64,000 nt of DNA from Rhododendron vialii (lineage: Eukaryota; Streptophyta; Magnoliopsida; Ericales; Ericaceae): contig NC_080568.1 of the NCBI RefSeq assembly GCF_030253575.1, positions 33,537,501-33,601,500 of the forward strand, given 5' to 3'. Shown here in pieces: positions 59,160-64,000 of the stretch (positions within the stretch are counted from its first letter, which is position 1; the number at the start of each line of letters is the position of its first letter). Both the position numbers and the translations under genes were made by a program. The notes under the pieces were generated by a model that saw nothing but the letters and a program-made list of their open reading frames with translations, was not told the DNA's origin and did not search any database.

Positions 59160-60292
59160 AGAACATTGAGGCTTGGATGTCTGTAATTGATGCAAATGAG
59201 GTACAGAAAGTTACGATGGACCCAACAAATCATTCGAAAATCACTAAGTGAGGTGAAAGCTTGTTGTACACACACACACATAATCTATACACACACATAC
59301 ACAAACACAGAACATTTGTGTAAGAGAAAGTTTTTACTATTTGAACTTAATATATTCACTGTTAGGGGTCCTTAATGAAGGTTAATATCATATCTATTAG
59401 CACATAAATGGATAATTAAAAGAGAAGTGATTTTCACACTCCCCTTCTTACAATCCACACCCCCCTTTTTTGTCATTATCAACATGAATTCACTATTTTG
59501 CCCTATTTTCAATGCACTCATACATCCAAGGGCAATATTGTAAATTCAAGTGGATAAAGACAAAAAAGGGAGAGTAGATCGTAAAAAGGGGAGTGTGAAA
59601 ATCATTTTCCAAACAAAAATATTTGACTGCAATTCTAAAGTTTGTAATCATGATGATTGGGTAAGCAACAAAGTTGAGGGATATTTCAAGAAGAGACGAA
59701 CAAGAACGAAGAGTTTTGGCAGTAGCAATCTTTTAGTGTGCTCCCATTTTCAAATTGCTTTGGAAACAGATTTGGAGATCTATTATTGATAATTTGTAGA
59801 TAATGAAAGAAGAGCATTCTCAACTCTCCTGTAAAGCGCATGAATGTGCTGACTCAATTTCAAACTTGAATACGATGGTTACGGCAGTCCAAACACTGAG
59901 TAAGTGTCTGTCACCAAATTACTTTAGTTTAGACATGCTTTTGTCTACAATCACAGGTTATCTAACTTGCAGTTTCACAATTCGATAATCTTAAAATGAA
60001 GTATATTGGGCCAAACAGTTTTTAACAAAATTCACGAAGCAACAAGTATATCTTGTCTTTATCTTACGTAATCTGATATTTTCTTTTGCACTTCATATTG
60101 GACTAATGGTTGCTAAAGTTGCTTCTTTTTGTTTTTGTCGTTGACATCAGAGTGTTTTGCAGGTAACATCTGGGTATGCGATTGTTGTAGATTTCAATGC
60201 AGCTAAGGATGGAGATCTTGGGATAATTACAGGTGGTTCAACAAAGAAAATTTACAAATTTGACCGGGTTTACCCGCCAAAGGATGATCAAG
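59160..60292 (+). pseudogene. truncated kinesin-14 (KIN-14) gene fragment
   Basis: Four pseudo-exon segments match the plant C-terminal-motor kinesin (KIN-14) pattern. The first is near 59176-59270 (WMSVIDANEVQKVTMD). The second is near 59667-59733 (KLRDISRRDEQERRVLAVAI, then a stop). The third starts at 59803 (MKEEHSQLSCKAHECADSIS). The fourth is 60163-60292, bounded by TTTGCAG and GTATCATT, encoding VVDFNAAKDGDLGIITGG and KKIYKFDRVYPPKDDQ, the start of the motor domain. The P-loop GQTGTGKT, switch regions and the rest of the motor are absent, so no motor protein can be made. A MITE interrupts it at 59426-59607. Confidence 0.75.
59426..59607. mobile_element. MITE inserted in the left arm only
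   Basis: Ends AGTGATTTTCACACTCCCC and GGGGAGTGTGAAAATCATT are complementary. The right arm lacks this segment, so it inserted after the inverted duplication. Confidence 0.6.
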
Positions 60293-60314
60293 GTATCATT
60301 GCTATAAATAGATG

Positions 60315-61066
60315 ACGGCCTACAACAGTTGCATACCCAAATGTTGTCTCATCTTTACTAAATGAACGACACCTACAAAACACCCTAAAGTTTCTTGGTA
60401 TCACAACGACAAAACACAAGACAACAACTTTAGTTAATCAATTGTTCCAACAAGAAGTGCAAAAAAAAAAAAAAAACCATCAAATTACGTAAGATAAAGT
60501 TAAAATATTCTTTTTGCTTCCCGAATTTGTTAAAAAGCTATTTGGTCCTTTTTACTATACTTCATTTTAAAATTATCTAATTGTGAAACAGTAAATTAGC
60601 TCACATGATTTTTGACATAATCACATCCAAACAGAAGTAATTTTGTGACAAACATTTACCCCACTGCCATAACCATCTTATTCGAGTCCGAAATTGAGTC
60701 AACACATTCATGCACTTCACGAGAGAATTAAGAATTCTCTTCTTTCATGGTTCCAAATGATCAATAGAAATTTGCCTCCAAAGCAATCTAAAAATCGGAG
60801 CATTCTAAAAGATTTTCTCTATACAAGTTGAATTAACTTAATATTTAATACTAGTTCAACAATTGCTACTGCCAAAACTCGTTGTTCTTGTTTGTATCTA
60901 CTTGAAATATCCCTCAACTTTGCTGCTTGCATAGCCTTCTCTTAATATAACAATTTCAAATATCCATTTATATGATGATAGATATGATATTACCTATATT
61001 GAGTCCCAAAACCCAAAACACTCGATATATTAAGTTCAAATAACAGAAACTTTCTTCCACACAAAA
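60315..61066 (-). pseudogene. inverted partial copy of the kinesin-14 fragment
   Basis: Read on the minus strand it includes KLRDISSRYKQEQRVLAVAI and MKEENS*FSREVHECVDSIS, closer to intact kinesin in the first segment than the left arm but broken by a stop in the second. The motor-start exon is almost wholly missing. Confidence 0.65.
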
Positions 61067-61067
61067 T

Positions 61068-61071
<4 letters not shown>

Positions 61072-61115
<44 letters not shown>

Positions 61116-61749
61116 CATAAATTTATTGCATCATGACCACAAATATTATTACTTCAAGAGGAAAAAAAACAAAATCACAGAATATGCAAAAAGAGCAACT
61201 CAATCTAAATTGAACATACATAGTAGGAGCAAGTATTCAGCAGTTTGCGTCCACAGCAGCAGAATAGTCTTCCACTGGCATTATGAAAATCTTTAGCTCC
61301 ATTTAGACAAATCAACCCAGAAGAAATTTCAATTCCACCAAACATTGCGAAAACTCATGTCTGCAAACACTTCCCCCTGACAACCAGTTGCATCTTTGCC
61401 TATCTATGTCTCCTTTTCTCCTCCGATTAATTCACGTGTTTGCACTATGAATTAAAGGATAACCATGGAAGAGGACAATGGTAGGGTAATCAAAAGAACA
61501 AAGATGCTTTATCACTTAGTCATTTTCTTTTCAGTTCCCACACCTTTTTCCTCTCCAAAATCCCCCCTAAAAAATCCACCCCCTAACATGGCCATGAGCA
61601 GTTTCATGAATCTTACCTTTGTTCAATACCTATACCAAGGATACCTGCTATCCTTGTGACCTTTCAAGAAGTCAACTCACTCAGAACCTAGGACAGCAGA
61701 TACCACCTTTCCACCTACAAAATATTCAAAAACAAGTATCAGAACAAAT
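61072..61749. repeat. direct repeat copy 2 flanking the kinesin inverted repeat
   Basis: Begins with a CT tract (61072-61112) followed by GCATAAATTTATTGCATCATGACC and parallels 58497-59143 to AACAAGTATCAGAACAAAT. Confidence 0.75.
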
Positions 61750-64000
61750 AATCTAAACATAAAATGTAACTAAATATACAGTTCTGGAAAGAAAAAAGCA
61801 GAACTTATGAGAAATAAGCAAAGTAAATAAATATCCCCATGCAGCAAGTTAAGCAATTATTAAGGGGAACACAGTAAATATTCTGCATCCAAGTCAGTGG
61901 AACTACAAGCCTCACGCCCTATACGATAAACAAAAGTCACTCAGAACTTCAACCACTTCAGCATATCCCAGAGCACCCTTAATCTGCATCTCCCTCAACT
62001 TTTCTTAGATGACGGAACCTTTACAGAAAGCTTGGTTTTCATTCACTATCTAGGCAAGGCTAATACAGTATGAATCGTAAATGGACGAGAACAACGTCGT
62101 GCAGCTTAAGAGTTAAGACACATCACACCTTCTCCCCAACAATCCAAAGGGACCCATCTTAATATATACTAACAAAACAGTGGAACGCTATTACCAGTCA
62201 ACATGAAAAACATTACTGCTTCACAAGTCCCCGATCTTATATCTCTTCAGGTGTATGAAGCACATAATTCACATAGCTCCATTATGTAGCTCGTCTTCCA
62301 TAACCTGGAAAGAGCTCCCACCTTTAAACTGACTACAAACCGGCTTTTGATAGTAAAGGGCTAAGCAAACCACTATCACCACCACCAAACTATAACCAAT
62401 TACACCCTCAAAGTTGGGTTCCACTTGCCAATCCTTCGCGTGTATTAAGTGGGCATTTTGTGAGAAAGGGATTCTCATGTCCAATTGAAAGACACAATCA
62501 AGGTAAACTGTAACCCAAAAGATATCATCAAGGCCTATGAAGGCTACGATTTTACTAACTGCGCAAAGGACCAAAATCTATCATATGGTTGCGTGGTGCT
62601 GCACTGAAATGGTTAACGCTCTTAATCTCACTAATTATTTGATTCAAGACTGACAGTTACATTCATGCACCCACCAGAACAAGCTTTATCGTTTCAAAGG
62701 CTTTCTGTCGACTGCTGCAATACCTAACAATGACCGTTGTTGACTGCTGCAATACCTAACAGCAGTCTACTAACACAGTAACATGTAATACATGCACCCA
62801 CAGTTGAAATTGCATTTGGTACTAGTAACTTTCATCCCCCGCAGTAATGGTATTTCCCTAAGAAAACAAGTCCAAGAACTATCTGATATACTGAAACAAT
62901 AGACAAGACATCCTAGGTATGTGAGTCCTCCGTGAGCAGCCCGCATCAGCAGGTTACACAAGTAATCCATTCTCATTTTCCTATAATAGAACAGACGGCA
63001 TCAAACAACAATCACACAAATCTCTAATTACCAAATAACCCAAAAGTCACACAACTAAAGCTAAAACTTCATTATTGACTGCACAGTCCTATGTTCTAGT
63101 GGTATCTTTACCAGCTAATCATAAACTTACTCTACGGACTCTCATAGAGCAATAAAATTTTAAAGGTCATCATCCAACATACCAAAACAGTTTTGACTCT
63201 TGTTAGGGTATAGTGGGAAGAACGGAAATATGCTGGTACTAAAATCCACTTGATAAAACCAAACATCAAACCCAAATCTAAAAATCCTAGTCTAAATCCT
63301 AACATCAAACATAAAACTAAAAATTCTAGTCTAAATGGATTCCTAAGATAGATCGTCTCATATTGTGCATTTGCGTAAAAGTGACTGAATGGTGCAAGGA
63401 AAAGCAGGTCAACTACAAATTCTAGGTTATAAATACACATTCTGGACCCAGTAAATATACAGAATAGAGACGGAAATACTTGCCTCTACGAAATCTCGTC
63501 ACATGGCAGGTGCACCATCCTTTCGTCAGATATTCCAGGCTCCTTTAATTGCGTAGTGGAGCAAACTTTTGGAACATGAAGGTGTCCAGAATAACTCGAT
63601 TATTTGAAGACATTGCTGAACTAAGCATTAGATGAACATTCAAAAAGGGAACACTGAAACAAGAGATGCAGGGATACTGCATAACCATATCCTGAACACT
63701 GAAGTTAGGTCAGATACGACAGGTTGAACTCTTCCATCCAATATGAGCGTTCCACGTTTTGGATGCCACTTCCATATCCGCATATATGAACTATTGCGTG
63801 GAAAATCATCCAGGGCAGTCCCAGAATCTTTTGTATGGTACGGCTAATGCGTCTGAAGTCCAACCATTTCCACATATTTTGTGAAAGAATAGGCTCATCA
63901 GTCCATCTTCCGCACAACTAAGGAAATTTCACACATGCCCAAAGATCTACGCTCACAGTACATTAGGAAATTCAAGGATTCCATAAACTAAATCAAATGG
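61750..64000. other. no gene recognised; two small repeats
   Basis: 62064-62205 is the second copy of the dispersed repeat at 17868-17997. 62700-62762 has a short tandem duplication (CGACTGCTGCAATACCTAAC). 63259-63340 has a 41-bp tandem duplication (AACATCAAAC..CTAGTCTAAAT). Minus-strand open frames at 62269, 63132 and 63705 have hydrophobic composition but no family resemblance. Confidence 0.4.

Larger units (their letters stand above)
59313..61066. repeat. large imperfect inverted repeat of the kinesin-14 fragment
   Basis: The left arm is 59313 to about 60210 and the right arm about 60315-61066, read in reverse complement. Corresponding points: TATTTGAACTTAATATAT (59340 / 61030), AAGTTGAGGGATATTTCAAG (59672 / 60904), ATGAAAGAAGAG (59803 / 60745), CTTTATCTTACGTAAT (60058 / 60483) and GGGTATGC..TGTTGTAG (60172 / 60325). 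Identity by eye is about 80 %. The right arm carries independent changes, including an in-frame TAA. Confidence 0.85.

Noticed and set aside
1..64000. CRISPR arrays, operons, Shine-Dalgarno sites, rRNA
   Set aside because: Not expected in a plant nuclear sequence and none seen; short repeats here are microsatellites or MITE ends.

Overview
The window reads as nuclear DNA of a flowering plant, a eudicot. The genes have many short exons with GT..AG introns, the intergenic DNA is AT-rich, and the proteins belong to plant-specific families: PP2A-B55 of the ATB type, a PHOSPHO1-like phosphatase, an RLCK with an N-terminal UspA-like domain, PRA1.F and PLD-epsilon. There are dozens of MITE-scale elements and long (GA/CT)n tracts. 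I do not assign a species.

Layout. 1-714: probable 3' end of an unidentified + strand gene. 2083-12459 (minus): complete 14-exon PP2A B55 regulatory subunit, its introns swollen by transposons. 12.7-24.7 kb: gene-poor, holding a 1.1 kb Mutator-like element with 9-bp target duplication, fold-back elements and a LINE RNase H remnant. 25092-26947 (plus): four-exon phosphoethanolamine/phosphocholine phosphatase with a PHR1-type P1BS site in its promoter. 27-38 kb: gene-poor and packed with Tourist, Stowaway and fold-back MITEs. 39864-45132 (plus): receptor-like cytoplasmic kinase with duplicated 3' splice sites. 46437-47018 (minus): intronless PRA1.F protein. 47783-49711: small non-autonomous LTR retrotransposon with 5-bp target duplication and an internally duplicated primer-binding region. 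50422-51101: hAT-type element with a perfect 8-bp target duplication. 52393-56334 (plus): four-exon phospholipase D epsilon/alpha4, preceded by two very long GA and CT tracts. 58.5-61.75 kb: a composite locus in which a broken kinesin-14 gene fragment is followed by its own inverted copy, the pair being bracketed by about 650-bp direct repeats. 61.75-64 kb: no recognisable gene.

The genes are unrelated housekeeping or signalling genes and form no functional cluster. Two are lipid-headgroup or phosphate-scavenging enzymes (PECP1-like phosphatase and PLD), about 25 kb apart; this is probably chance. The most unusual item is the inverted kinesin-14 duplication, whose transcript would fold into a long imperfect hairpin, the form expected of a young small-RNA locus. 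All exon models were read by eye from splice sites and family knowledge; no database search was run.
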